A DNA stretch of 64,000 nt from Paracoccaceae bacterium. GTDB taxonomy: Bacteria > Pseudomonadota > Alphaproteobacteria > Rhodobacterales > Rhodobacteraceae. Each line of letters opens with the position of its first letter. Position 1 is the first letter of the stretch. This document shows positions 1-8,435 of this stretch, piece after piece. Under the pieces are notes generated by a model, which was given only the letters and a program-made list of their open reading frames with translations, did no database searches and was not told the origin of the DNA. The stretch is from assembly GCA_021741245.1 (NCBI GenBank), contig JAIOYF010000003.1, positions 124,001 to 188,000 on the forward strand. The letters are read 5' to 3'. Position numbers and translations under genes: made by a program.

Positions 1-409
1 CCTGCGGACGGCCCGAGGGTTTGGCATAGACGGTGGCGAAATGCGCCTTTGGGTAAAGCTTTCGCACCAGTTCCAGTGTTTTGCCGCTATCGACCAGATC
101 GTCCACAACCAAAATCCCGGTGCCATCGCCCATCAGGCTGTCTTGTGGGGCCTTGAGAACCTTCGCCTCGGTCTGTGCCTGATGGCTGTAGGATTTCACG
201 CTGATTGTGTCGACGATGCGGATATCCAACTCGCGGCTTACGATCATTGCGGGCACAAGGCCGCCTCGGGTGATCCCGACCACGGCTTTCCACGCGCCCT
301 CATCCGGCCCCTTACCATCCAGCCGCCAGGCAAGCGCGCGGGCATCGCGGTGAATCTGGTCCCAACTGACGTGGAACCCTTTTTCATGTGGCAAACGGTC
401 GGCAGACAT
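1..409 (-). CDS. gpt: Xanthine(-guanine) phosphoribosyltransferase, 3' end cut by the window
   Basis: Purine salvage enzyme that attaches xanthine or guanine to PRPP in the cytoplasm. The first 136 codons are visible, reading leftward from an ATG at 409; the C-terminus lies outside the window. The PRPP-binding signature [11 protein letters not shown] is at residues 101-111, and an ITRGGLVPA segment near residue 46 is the usual Gpt loop. It sits 12 bp after the stop of the LysE-family gene on the same strand, so fabI, the exporter and gpt probably share a transcript. Family membership is clear; preference for xanthine over guanine or hypoxanthine is inferred from the overall Gpt-like sequence. 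Confidence 0.9.
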   Translation of the reverse strand, partial: MSADRLPHEKGFHVSWDQIHRDARALAWRLDGKGPDEGAWKAVVGITRGGLVPAMIVSRELDIRIVDTISVKSYSHQAQTEAKVLKAPQDSLMGDGTGILVVDDLVDSGKTLELVRKLYPKAHFATVYAKPSGRPQ

Positions 410-421
410 GGGCGCCCTCCT

Positions 422-1036
422 TCAGGTGGCTGCGATTTTCAGGCCCAACAGGGCAAGCAAACCGCCAAAGCAGCGGTCGATGATGGTTTTAAGGCTGATG
501 TAGGCCGTTTTGGACCGCTCGAACGAGAAGACCCGGGCGACAAGAGTATTCCAGATCGCCTCGTTCAGAAAGACCACGACCAGCAGGGCCGCGATCACCC
601 AAAACGGCGTGCCTTGCGGCACAGTGCCGATAAAGATGGCCGAGAACAGCACGGCAGGTTTCGGGTTTGACAGCTGCGTCATCAGACCCAAGCGAAAAGC
701 AGAAAGGGCCGAGCGGGGCGGACGGGCGTCTTGCGACATATCAAGCGGCGTATCCGCCTCAACCCACATGCGCCACGCCATGTGGATCAGGTAAAGCCCA
801 CCCACGATCTTGAGCGTCCACAGGAGGGCAGGGGCCGCCTGAAACACCAGTGCAAGCCCGAACAGCGCCGCCGATGCCCAGACCACGGCCCCCGCGCCAA
901 TACCCATGGCCAGAAACGCGCCTGTGCGCATGCCTTCGGTCACGCCCGTGCGCGCTGCCATCAAAACGGCAGGGCCTGGGCTTATCGCTGCCATCAGATG
1001 CAACAACGCCACGGCAAGAAAGGCGGTCAGGGTCAT
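422..1036 (-). CDS. LysE/RhtB family amino acid exporter
   Basis: A 204-residue inner-membrane protein of the LysE/RhtB family, which exports amino acids or homoserine lactone-like compounds. The N-terminal membrane helix is followed by the family signature SPGPAVLMAARTG at about residues 19-31, and five or six hydrophobic segments cover the rest. Length matches the family norm of about 205. Its ATG overlaps the fabI stop by 4 bp (ATGA), so translation is probably coupled to fabI. Substrate cannot be read from sequence. Confidence 0.9.
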   Translation of the reverse strand: MTLTAFLAVALLHLMAAISPGPAVLMAARTGVTEGMRTGAFLAMGIGAGAVVWASAALFGLALVFQAAPALLWTLKIVGGLYLIHMAWRMWVEADTPLDMSQDARPPRSALSAFRLGLMTQLSNPKPAVLFSAIFIGTVPQGTPFWVIAALLVVVFLNEAIWNTLVARVFSFERSKTAYISLKTIIDRCFGGLLALLGLKIAAT

Positions 1037-1854
1037 TCTTTGCGCCCGGTGACGACATCAATATCGGGGGCATCCACGGCCTTCATCCCCACGACGTGAT
1101 AGCCCGCATCCACATGCAGATTCTCACCCGTCGTGCCAGAGCCAAGGTCGGACAGCAGATAGAGCGAGGCTTTGCCAACCTCTTCTTGCGTCACATTGCG
1201 GCGCAGCGGCGAGTTCAACTCGTTCCACTTCATGATATAACGGAAGTCGCCAATGCCCGAGGCGGCCAAGGTCTTGATCGGGCCGGCCGAAATAGCATTG
1301 CAGCGGATGCCGTCCTTGCCCAGATCCTCGGCGATGTATTTGACCGACGCCTCCAGCGCGGCCTTGCACAGGCCCATCACGTTGTAGTGCGGCATCACCT
1401 TTTCCGCGCCGTAATAGGTCAAGGTCAGCAAGCTGCCACCATCTGGCATCAGGCGGCTGGCCCGTTGGCACACCGCCGTAAAGCTGTAGACGGAAATATC
1501 CATCGACATCAGAAAGTTGTCACGGCTGGTTTCGACATAGCGGCCGCGCAACTCGTTCTTGTCGGAAAAGCCGATGGCATGCACCAGGAAATCGATCTTG
1601 CCCCATGTGGCCTCAATATAGGCAAACAGAGCGTCCAGTGAGGCCTCGCTTGAGACGTCACACTCGATCATCTCAGACATCCCGATGGAGGCGATCAGAG
1701 GCTGCACACGTTTCTTCAGCGCATCGCCCTGATAAGAGAACATCATTTCAGCACCATGGTCGGCCAAAGTCTTGGCAATTCCCCATGCGATAGACTTGTC
1801 ATTGGCAAGCCCCATGATCAGCCCGCGTTTTCCAGCCATCAGTGCTGTTGACAT
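1033..1854 (-). CDS. fabI: Enoyl-[acyl-carrier-protein] reductase (NADH), FabI
   Basis: Performs the last step of each fatty acid elongation cycle, reducing trans-2-enoyl-ACP with NADH. The 273-residue protein has the FabI nucleotide-binding start (GLIMGLANDKSIAWGIA, residues 11-27) and the catalytic Tyr-X6-Lys pair at Tyr157 and Lys164. The GPIKTLAASGI substrate loop is present. It is the promoter-proximal gene of a leftward unit with the LysE exporter and gpt, divergent from pdxH across a 111-bp gap. Confidence 0.96.
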   Translation of the reverse strand: MSTALMAGKRGLIMGLANDKSIAWGIAKTLADHGAEMMFSYQGDALKKRVQPLIASIGMSEMIECDVSSEASLDALFAYIEATWGKIDFLVHAIGFSDKNELRGRYVETSRDNFLMSMDISVYSFTAVCQRASRLMPDGGSLLTLTYYGAEKVMPHYNVMGLCKAALEASVKYIAEDLGKDGIRCNAISAGPIKTLAASGIGDFRYIMKWNELNSPLRRNVTQEEVGKASLYLLSDLGSGTTGENLHVDAGYHVVGMKAVDAPDIDVVTGRKE

Positions 1855-1965
1855 TCTTTAACCCTCGTCCACTTTTCGCGTTGTTGACGACGTGTAGGCG
1901 AAAGCCCATGTCCGTTCAAGCAGTGGCTGCAGGCATGACGCAAGGCGCGTCAAGGAAGGACGATC

Positions 1966-2568
1966 ATGGATAGGGGCGGAATTTTTGCGGGGGACGATCC
2001 CTTTGCCATCGCGCAATCGTGGTTGACCGAGGCCGAGGCGACAGAGCCAAACGACCCCAATGCCATCGCCCTGGCAACGGTTGATCCCGACGGCATGCCG
2101 AATGTGCGGATGGTTTTGCTAAAAGACATCGAGGATGACGCATTTGTGTTCTACACCAATTACGGGTCCAAAAAGGCGCAAGAGATAGAGGCCGCTGGCA
2201 AGGCAGCCTTTGTGCTGCACTCGAAATCGCTGCGCCGACAAATTCGTGTGCGCGGTGTGACAGAACGTGAGGACGGCCCGCAAGCGGATGCCTATTATGC
2301 CAGCCGCAGCCTGAAAAGCAGGCTTGGTGCATGGGCAAGCAAGCAATCGGCCCCTTTGTCTTCCCGTGAATCCTTGATGGCTGATGTTGCAAAGCTTACA
2401 CTTAGCCTTGGGATAAACCCGCCAAGACCGCCATTTTGGGGCGGGATCAGGATACGTCCAATAGAGATAGAGTTCTGGGCTGATGGCGCCTTTAGGTTGC
2501 ACGACCGGTTCCGCTGGACACGCGAAACACCCAATGATCGTTGGGAAGTGACCCGGCTGAATCCTTGA
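1966..2568 (+). CDS. pdxH: Pyridoxamine/pyridoxine 5'-phosphate oxidase
   Basis: FMN-dependent oxidase that makes pyridoxal 5'-phosphate from PNP or PMP. The 200-residue length is usual. Family segments are visible in order: an [19 protein letters not shown] strand near residue 37, the [12 protein letters not shown] phosphate/FMN loop near 65, the LRRQIRVRG segment near 90, and the C-terminal [15 protein letters not shown]-type segment. An AAGGAAGGA ribosome-binding site precedes the ATG. Divergent from fabI. Confidence 0.95.
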   Translation: MDRGGIFAGDDPFAIAQSWLTEAEATEPNDPNAIALATVDPDGMPNVRMVLLKDIEDDAFVFYTNYGSKKAQEIEAAGKAAFVLHSKSLRRQIRVRGVTEREDGPQADAYYASRSLKSRLGAWASKQSAPLSSRESLMADVAKLTLSLGINPPRPPFWGGIRIRPIEIEFWADGAFRLHDRFRWTRETPNDRWEVTRLNP

Positions 2569-2682
2569 TTTTCACGCTTCGTGAAATATTACTATCCTTT
2601 ATGGTTGTGCATTTGCCCTTGAATTCGGTTGAATAATCGGATCAACACTGCGCTTCGAAGCTATCTGGGGAACGGCTCGACA

Positions 2683-3213
2683 ATGGAAGATCAAGAAGAG
2701 GAAGCGCACGTTGTGCGCGGCCGCGTGAAGTGGTTTGATCCTGTAAAAGGGTTTGGGTTCATTGTTTCTGATGAAACGGGAACTGATATCCTTTTGCATG
2801 CAAACGTTCTTCGCAACTATGGTCAGTCGACCGTTGCCGATGGCGCGCTTATCGAGGTGACAGTCCAGCAAACGCAACGCGGTTCGCAGGCTGTGGCGGT
2901 GTTGTCGATTGAGGCACCCGAGGGAACGGGACTGTTGCCCTTGGCGGATGAGGGGCAACATATTGCTGCCGCTGAGATTGCCGTGCTTCCGCTTGAGCCT
3001 GCGCGGGTAAAATGGTTCGACAAGGCAAAAGGTTTTGGCTTTGCCAATGTCTTTGGCTTGAACGAAGACGTCTTTATCCATATCGAGGTCTTGCGGATGT
3101 CGGGCTTTGCGGATCTTCAGGCTGGCGAAGCCGTCGCCCTGCGGATCATGGACGGAAAGCGCGGCCGCATGGCAGTGCAGGTGGCATCATGGGAAGCAGC
3201 GTCGCGGGTTTAA
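2683..3213 (+). CDS. Protein with two cold-shock domains
   Basis: Single-strand nucleic acid-binding protein of 176 residues with two cold-shock domains. Each has the RNP-1-type core: GRVKWFDPVKGFGFI near residues 13-27 and ARVKWFDKAKGFGFAN near residues 107-122. The acidic start MEDQEEEAH and an acidic linker precede and separate the domains. I chose the ATG at 2683; an in-frame TTG at 2629 would add 18 residues outside any domain. Double-CSD proteins are common in Rhodobacterales and are usually linked to cold or stationary-phase RNA handling. The 3' end overlaps the next gene by 25 bp. Confidence 0.92.
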   Translation: MEDQEEEAHVVRGRVKWFDPVKGFGFIVSDETGTDILLHANVLRNYGQSTVADGALIEVTVQQTQRGSQAVAVLSIEAPEGTGLLPLADEGQHIAAAEIAVLPLEPARVKWFDKAKGFGFANVFGLNEDVFIHIEVLRMSGFADLQAGEAVALRIMDGKRGRMAVQVASWEAASRV

Positions 3214-3707
3214 GTGTGTGGCGTCGTGCCACCGGGATTTGCAAGATCCTCCTTATCAGTCTGATCCTTGTCACGGTAACGGGGTTAAAGGCGCAGGCCG
3301 AATGTCGTCCTGATCAGGTCGAATTGCGATGGCCGGGCGGACAGGCCCGGTTTTCGGTTGAGCTTGCCGATGATGAGGCCGAGCGTGCACGCGGTCTGAT
3401 GTATCGTGAAACGATGCCACGGTCTTCGGGCATGCTGTTTGCCTATGAGGGGCCACGGCGCGCCCAGTTCTGGATGAAGAACACACTGATTCCCCTCGAC
3501 ATGATTTTCGCCGATCAGCATGGCGTGGTGACACGCGTGCACTCCAATGCCATCCCGCAAGACATCACCGTGATCGATGGCGGCGATGGCGTGCAATTTG
3601 TTCTGGAAATTAACGGTGGTCTTGCCAAGCGTTTGGGCATCATCGCGGGCGCAGAAATGCGTCATCCAAAAATAGCTTCATCTCTTTGGGCCTGTAACGC
3701 CGAATAG
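3189..3707 (+). CDS. DUF192 family secreted protein
   Basis: A 172-residue protein with an N-terminal hydrophobic segment (about residues 15-37, ending near AQAE) consistent with a signal peptide, followed by a DUF192 domain. The family core ERARGLMYRETMP, then FWMKNTLIPLDMIF, is at about residues 70-113. DUF192 proteins form small beta-barrels of unproven function. Starting at the ATG at 3189 places it 25 bp inside the cold-shock gene, which implies translational coupling. The longer in-frame reading upstream from 3012 is only the shadow of the cold-shock gene. Confidence 0.88.
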   Translation: MGSSVAGLSVWRRATGICKILLISLILVTVTGLKAQAECRPDQVELRWPGGQARFSVELADDEAERARGLMYRETMPRSSGMLFAYEGPRRAQFWMKNTLIPLDMIFADQHGVVTRVHSNAIPQDITVIDGGDGVQFVLEINGGLAKRLGIIAGAEMRHPKIASSLWACNAE

Positions 3708-3748
3708 GCCTTTTCAAGCCCCTCAGCATTGGTTAGGAAGCCCGCAGT

Positions 3749-3825
3749 CGGGGCGTAGCGCAGCCTGGTAGCGCGACGGTTTTGGGTACCGTAGGTCGAG
3801 AGTTCGAATCCCTCCGCCCCGACCA
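3749..3825 (+). tRNA. tRNA-Pro (anticodon TGG)
   Basis: A 77-nt cloverleaf. The acceptor stem CGGGGCG pairs with CGCCCCG and is followed by an encoded ACCA end. The D-arm contains AGCGCAGCCTGGTAGCGC, the anticodon stem ACGGT/ACCGT encloses loop TTTGGGT (anticodon TGG), and the T-arm contains GTTCGAATC. It lies between the DUF192 gene and the next CDS. Confidence 0.97.
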
Positions 3826-3946
3826 CTTCACCTTCCATATACGTTTGGTTTAGGGTCATGACTTAAGGTCAAAACCTATGCTTGAGTATAGCGGCAAGCA
3901 TCCTTTGTTTGGGGTAGGGTTGTTGCTGGCCTTGTGGAGGACCTTC

Positions 3947-4486
3947 GTGCGATTCCTTTTTTCCCTTTGGATGGCGATTGTGGTGGCCTGTGCCATCGCG
4001 CCGGTGCTGGTGTCGCGGGCTCAGGCTCAGGAAACGCAAGGCACCGCACTTCCCCCGCCAGAGGGGCCGGTGATTCTTACAGTGACGGGTCAAATCGGGG
4101 CTACGAACGCCGAAGGGCATGTGGCACTGGATGTTGCACTGTTGACGGAGATCGGCCTGACCAAAATCGATACCAACACAATTTGGACCTCGGGCGTGCA
4201 GCATTTCGAGGGGGTGTTGCTGGCTGATTTTATTGCAGCGGTCGGCGCAAAGGGTTCTGCACTGCGTGCGACGGCCCTGAATGATTACGCGGTTGAAATC
4301 CCGCTATCCGATGCGGTCGCCGGGGGGCCCATCCTCGCATTTCGGATGAATGGCGTTGATCTTTCGCCGCGCGACAAGGGGCCGATCTGGATCGTCTACC
4401 CCTATGATCAACACACAGACTATCAGACCGAGGTGATTTATTCCCGTTCGATCTGGCAGTTGGACAGGATCGAAGTTCTGCCCTGA
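3947..4486 (+). CDS. Exported protein with an oxidoreductase molybdopterin-binding (SUOX) fold
   Basis: About 179 residues with a signal peptide (hydrophobic residues about 3-22, ending near SRAQAQ) and then a domain resembling the sulfite-oxidase molybdopterin-binding fold. Recognisable parts are ILTVTGQI, a mid-region FEGVLLADFIAAVG, a NDYAVEIPL strand, and GPIWIVYPY near the C-terminus. I chose GTG 3947 because GGAGG ends 6 nt upstream; an ATG at 3878 lacks a good ribosome-binding site. No cysteine is present in the mature part, so the usual molybdenum-ligating Cys is missing. It may therefore be a cofactor-free binding or periplasmic accessory protein. The specific role is unknown. Confidence 0.7.
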   Translation: MRFLFSLWMAIVVACAIAPVLVSRAQAQETQGTALPPPEGPVILTVTGQIGATNAEGHVALDVALLTEIGLTKIDTNTIWTSGVQHFEGVLLADFIAAVGAKGSALRATALNDYAVEIPLSDAVAGGPILAFRMNGVDLSPRDKGPIWIVYPYDQHTDYQTEVIYSRSIWQLDRIEVLP

Positions 4487-4579
4487 TCCGGTGCCGGGAT
4501 ATGTCGTCTTTGGCGCTTGGACCTTGCTCCTGCGGGCATAACAACCATATTCATGGGAACTCCTTTTGTTTGAGGGCCC

Positions 4580-6043
4580 ATGACCGCTGCATTTACCCCA
4601 CCCTCCTCTGGTCTGTTGTTCGACAACAGCTATAGGCGTGATCTGCCCGGCGCTTATCTGGAGCTTTCACCGGATGCAGCGCCCGCGCCGCAGATTGTGG
4701 TTCTGAACCGCGCCCTTGCCGGGCAATTGGGTCTTGATGCAGATGTTCTGGCGGCAAATCCCGGCTGGTTCGCCGGAGGAAGCCTGCCAAAGGGGGCGGA
4801 ACCGATTGCCCTTGCCTATGCCGGCCACCAGTTTGGTGGCTTTTCCCCGCAGTTGGGGGATGGGCGTGCGCATCTGCTTGGCGAATTTCTGGGGCCGGAC
4901 GGGCGTCGCTGGGACCTCCAACTCAAAGGATCGGGGCGCACGCCGTTTTCACGGGGGGGCGATGGCAAGGCCGCTCTGGGGCCGATGCTGCGCGAATATC
5001 TGATTTCCGAGGCGATGGCAGCACTGGGTGTTCCCACCACCCGCAGCCTTGCCGTCACCCTGACGGGTGAAGACGTCTGGCGAGAGGCGGGGCGTCTGCC
5101 GGGCGCTGTGGTGGCGCGCATCGCAGCCAGCCACATTCGGGTGGGCACATTCCAATTCTTTGCGCAGCGCGGCGAGATCGACAAACTGCGCGCCTTGACC
5201 GAATACTCCATCGCCCGCCATGATCCCGATCTGGTTGGCACGGAAGGGCGGGAGCTTGCGTTTTTTGACCGGGTCGTGGACCGACAGGCGCGGTTGATTG
5301 CCCAATGGATGGGCCTTGGCTTTATCCATGGGGTGATGAACACCGACAATATGGCGCTTTCGGGCGAAACGATTGATTACGGTCCCTGCGCCTTTATGGA
5401 AGGGTATGCCCCCGGCACGGTGTTTTCGTCGATTGATCGTCAGGGGCGCTATGCCTATGCCAACCAACCCTTGATTCTGGGATGGAACCTTGCACGGCTG
5501 GCCGAAAGCCTTGTGCCGCTGTTGCCGGGAGAGCGGGAGGCGATCATCGACGCCCTGAATGTTCGGCTCGGCTCCATTGCAGGGCAGTTCCGGGCGGCGT
5601 GGCTGGATGTGATGCGGGCAAAACTGGGGCTGGAGGGCGCGGCTAAGGACGATGGCGCGCTGGTCGACGATTTGCTTGCGGCAATGAATGGCGCGGATTG
5701 GACGCTGACCTTCCGCCGATTGGCGGATGCCGTTGCGGGTGAGACGGGCAGCCTGCGCCCGTTGTTCACCGATTTTGCGGCGATGGAGGCGTGGCTGCCG
5801 CGCTGGCGCGCGCGACTGGCACCGGATGCGGCGGCACAGATGCGGGCGGCCAATCCGCTGGTCATCCCCCGCAATCACAAGGTGGAAGAGGCGCTTGACG
5901 CGGCGGATCGTGGCGATCTGGCACCCTTTCACGCGCTTTTGGCCCAGATTACCGACCCCTTCCGCGATGGTGCAGATCGTGAGGCCTATGCCCTGCCTGC
6001 GCCTTCGGACTTTGGGGACTATGTCACCTTTTGCGGCACCTGA
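4580..6043 (+). CDS. selO: Protein adenylyltransferase SelO (YdiU family)
   Basis: A pseudokinase-fold enzyme that transfers AMP from ATP to Ser, Thr or Tyr of target proteins, linked in other organisms to redox homeostasis. It has 487 residues, against about 480 for the family. Visible family motifs are YAGHQFGGFSPQLGDGRA near residue 80, LKGSGRTPFSR near 113, HGVMNTDN at 250-257 and DYGP at 266-269. The chain ends in Cys-Gly-Thr. The Cys is third from the end, where animal SelO carries selenocysteine and bacterial homologs often have Cys. It stands alone on the plus strand. Confidence 0.95.
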   Translation: MTAAFTPPSSGLLFDNSYRRDLPGAYLELSPDAAPAPQIVVLNRALAGQLGLDADVLAANPGWFAGGSLPKGAEPIALAYAGHQFGGFSPQLGDGRAHLLGEFLGPDGRRWDLQLKGSGRTPFSRGGDGKAALGPMLREYLISEAMAALGVPTTRSLAVTLTGEDVWREAGRLPGAVVARIAASHIRVGTFQFFAQRGEIDKLRALTEYSIARHDPDLVGTEGRELAFFDRVVDRQARLIAQWMGLGFIHGVMNTDNMALSGETIDYGPCAFMEGYAPGTVFSSIDRQGRYAYANQPLILGWNLARLAESLVPLLPGEREAIIDALNVRLGSIAGQFRAAWLDVMRAKLGLEGAAKDDGALVDDLLAAMNGADWTLTFRRLADAVAGETGSLRPLFTDFAAMEAWLPRWRARLAPDAAAQMRAANPLVIPRNHKVEEALDAADRGDLAPFHALLAQITDPFRDGADREAYALPAPSDFGDYVTFCGT

Positions 6044-6079
6044 TTGACCCCATCGCCACGGCGGGGCAGTGTTGCGCGT

Positions 6080-6637
6080 ATGAACCCACGTTCCGATATC
6101 CATGACCGTCTGGCCATCTCGCTGCGTGATACGCGGCGCGCACGGGGCCTTTCGCTGGATGCCGTGGCCAAGCTGTCGGGGGTCAGTCGCTCCATGGTCA
6201 GCCAGATTGAGCGCGGCGAATCCTCGCCCACTGTCGCCACGCTATGGAACCTGACACAGGCCTTGCAGGTGGATTTCGCGGGCCTGCTGGAGGGGCGCGC
6301 GCCTGCGGTGATTGAGGTCACTCGCGCCAAGGCCGCCCCGGTGATGCAACGCGGACCTGGGGTCAAGATCCGCATCCTGTCGCCCCCGGAATCGGTCGGC
6401 GCGCATGAGGTCTATGATCTGGAATTCACCGAAGGGGCCGTGCTGGCCTCCGAGGCCCATGGCATAGGCTGCCGCGAGCATCTGACTGTGATTCATGGCC
6501 ATTTGCGCCTGCGCTCTGGTGACGAGGCCGAGGTGCTTGGCCCCGGTGATGTCGCCCGATATGCCGCAGATCGCGCCCATGAAATCGGCGCCGAGGGTGG
6601 CCCGGCAAGGGCTATTTTGATTGTGCAGGGCAGTTGA
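6080..6637 (+). CDS. XRE-family regulator with C-terminal cupin domain
   Basis: A 185-residue transcription factor. An N-terminal helix-turn-helix (about residues 8-62) contains LSGVSRSMVSQIERGESSPTV-type recognition sequence. A small cupin beta-barrel follows (about residues 95-183), including HLTVIHGHLRLRSGDE and LGPGDVARY. HTH-cupin regulators sense small ligands and often control amine or amino acid metabolism. I used the ATG at 6080; the upstream in-frame extension has no domain content. Target genes are unknown. It follows selO by 36 bp and may be co-transcribed with it. Confidence 0.9.
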   Translation: MNPRSDIHDRLAISLRDTRRARGLSLDAVAKLSGVSRSMVSQIERGESSPTVATLWNLTQALQVDFAGLLEGRAPAVIEVTRAKAAPVMQRGPGVKIRILSPPESVGAHEVYDLEFTEGAVLASEAHGIGCREHLTVIHGHLRLRSGDEAEVLGPGDVARYAADRAHEIGAEGGPARAILIVQGS

Positions 6638-6780
6638 TCTCGGTTTTGTGGGTTCTGCTTCGCTATTTTCCCTGATGTGGTCGAGGTTGATGGAGGGAAA
6701 ACCTCAGATGCAGATCGGGATGGGTCCGGTCATCTGAACGCTCCCCGGCACGCTGGCACTGGTGAAACCAGCGCTTTTTC

Positions 6781-7200
6781 TCAACACGACTCATGCTTTG
6801 ATGAAAAGTCCGCGGGCCATTTCATGGGGACCAGTCCGTGAAGTGAGTCTTGCACAGCGCTGGCCGCACCTGTGTTGTCAGTGGTTCCGCCGACGACAGA
6901 AGGCTCTGCAAATTTGGGGGCTAGCTTCTCCCCTAACAGGACTACCTCGCGGGATATGCTAAGATCTCCGACCACACTTGAAGGATAAATATCAGGGTAA
7001 CCGTTTTCCGTTGTCGTTTCATCTATCGAAGCGTCTTGGTCAGCGATTGCCAATGCATAGGGAACGGCTTCGTAAGCGGCAAGAATGTCGCTCGCAAAAT
7101 CAGATACATCACTGGAGGCCAATGGGCTTATCTGTTCACGCCCAGTGGCATAGACGACTTTTGGGATGGATGGATAGGAGCGCGAGTGATCGTCTGGCAT
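6781..7200 (-). CDS. Hypothetical protein, unrecognised, low-GC patch
   Basis: A 139-residue reading frame starting at ATG 7200 (a GTG at 7209 is possible; an in-frame stop at 7231-7233 blocks further extension). It is acidic and low in Cys and Trp, with a plausible protein composition, for example SDVSDFASDILAAYEAVPYA and ETTTENGYPDIYP. No family was recognised, and no strong ribosome-binding site is visible. Base composition around it is closer to 50% GC than the ~60% of its neighbours, so it may be acquired or the remnant of a longer gene. Whether it is expressed is uncertain. Confidence 0.35.
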   Translation of the reverse strand: MPDDHSRSYPSIPKVVYATGREQISPLASSDVSDFASDILAAYEAVPYALAIADQDASIDETTTENGYPDIYPSSVVGDLSISREVVLLGEKLAPKFAEPSVVGGTTDNTGAASAVQDSLHGLVPMKWPADFSSKHESC

Positions 7201-7233
7201 GGTCCACACATGGTTTGGAAGCCGTGATGCCTA

Positions 7234-7810
7234 CATCATTCTTGAATAAGAAAATAATGCCCAAGAGGGGCAGCGACGATGTAAATATGGGATCTTGCAG
7301 ACCTTTTGGCCTTAAAAATATTCCGATGGTGGATTTGGCCTCTAAAGTACAAGGCGCAGGCGAAAGTATGATTTTGACCTCCTTTCGTAGCGCCGGGGCC
7401 AGCTGATGTGACATTTAGTTTGACCAACACACCTAGCCTTGGCCTTGGTGAAGGGCTTTTTGCTCTTTCAGAATGCCGCGTTCAACCCGCTAAAACCGTG
7501 CTGCGGCAGGTGCCAGTCTTTTCTTTGTGTATTGCTCTGGGTCTTCTGAAAGAACTCAAGTTATAAGCACCATCGCCGCGTGTCGATCCGCCCGCATTGC
7601 CCCATTTCCTCGCACAACACGCAAAAGGGGTTTGATCATCAAAACAGCGCAAGGGGTTGTTGGGGGGGGCGCTCCCGCGGGCAATGGGGGGCGGCGAATG
7701 GTGGTCTGATAGAATATTGGTATGGTATCCCTGTCGTGCTGGGCTATCATGGCGTGTGATGAACGGCGGGTGAAGAACGGCGGGCGCGGCCTGCTTTTGG
7801 GGTGAAAACC
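7234..7810. other. Intergenic region without a recognised gene
   Basis: A 577-bp stretch between the hypothetical ORF and a MarR gene. Reading frames here are short and have the composition of non-coding or antisense sequence. An AT-richer segment with GATAGAATATTGGTATGG near 7708-7725 probably contributes to the MarR promoter. No RNA gene or repeat was recognised. Confidence 0.5.
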
Positions 7811-8284
7811 ATGACAGACGCAGCGCAGGATATCGCGGGGAACGCACCCCAAGGGGGCGACGGGCTTCTGGCGGGGTATATTGGCTATGGAATGAAGCGC
7901 GCGATGTCCATTGTGCAGGCCGATCTTTCGCGGGTTCTTGCGGACTATGATCTGCGGGCGGTGTCGTTTTCGGCGCTTTCGATCATTGTGGGCGAGCCGG
8001 GTTTGACCCAGACCCAGCTTGCCGATGCGTTGCAAATCGAACGGTCAAACCTTGTGACGATCATCGACGAATTGGCGGGGCGGGCCCTGATCATCCGCGC
8101 GCCCGTCGCGCATGACCGGCGGCGTCATGCGCTGATGCCGACTACCGAGGGGCGCAAACTGGCCGAGGCCGCACAACACAGCGTGGCGCAACACGAACGC
8201 GCGCTCTTTGCCTGCCTGACTGTCGCGGAACAGGCTGAGCTTCAACGTATCCTGCAAAAGTTCCGCCTTGCGGCCAAGAGTTGA
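7811..8284 (+). CDS. MarR-family transcriptional regulator
   Basis: A 157-residue winged-helix repressor-type protein. The HTH region (about residues 55-85) reads LTQTQLADALQIERSNLVTIIDEL, and the wing contains DRRRHALMPT. The ATG at 7811 is preceded by GGGGTGA; a GTG 9 bp upstream is less likely. It is clearly paralogous to the MarR protein encoded at 30770-31255. No adjacent co-directional target exists. The ligand is unknown; MarR proteins commonly sense phenolics or acyl-CoA thioesters. Confidence 0.9.
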   Translation: MTDAAQDIAGNAPQGGDGLLAGYIGYGMKRAMSIVQADLSRVLADYDLRAVSFSALSIIVGEPGLTQTQLADALQIERSNLVTIIDELAGRALIIRAPVAHDRRRHALMPTTEGRKLAEAAQHSVAQHERALFACLTVAEQAELQRILQKFRLAAKS

Positions 8285-8435
8285 TCCGCGTCGGTTGGAC
8301 TGGTCTTGACCGTTGCGGCCGACACTGGGCAAGGCGTCTTGCTTGACAAAATGCCTAAGCGGGCGAAAGCACTGACCAAGCGTGGCCGCGACAGGGGGCA
8401 ATTTACGGCGCTTTCCCTGCGGACGGGCGTTGTGC

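Noticed and set aside
41-670. Long plus-strand reading frame over the gpt/LysE region
   Set aside because: It is the antisense shadow of gpt and the LysE exporter, has no family features, and crosses the intergenic gap.
4949-6103. 384-codon minus-strand frame opposite selO
   Set aside because: Entirely antisense to a well-supported selO, with compositional bias typical of a GC-rich shadow frame.
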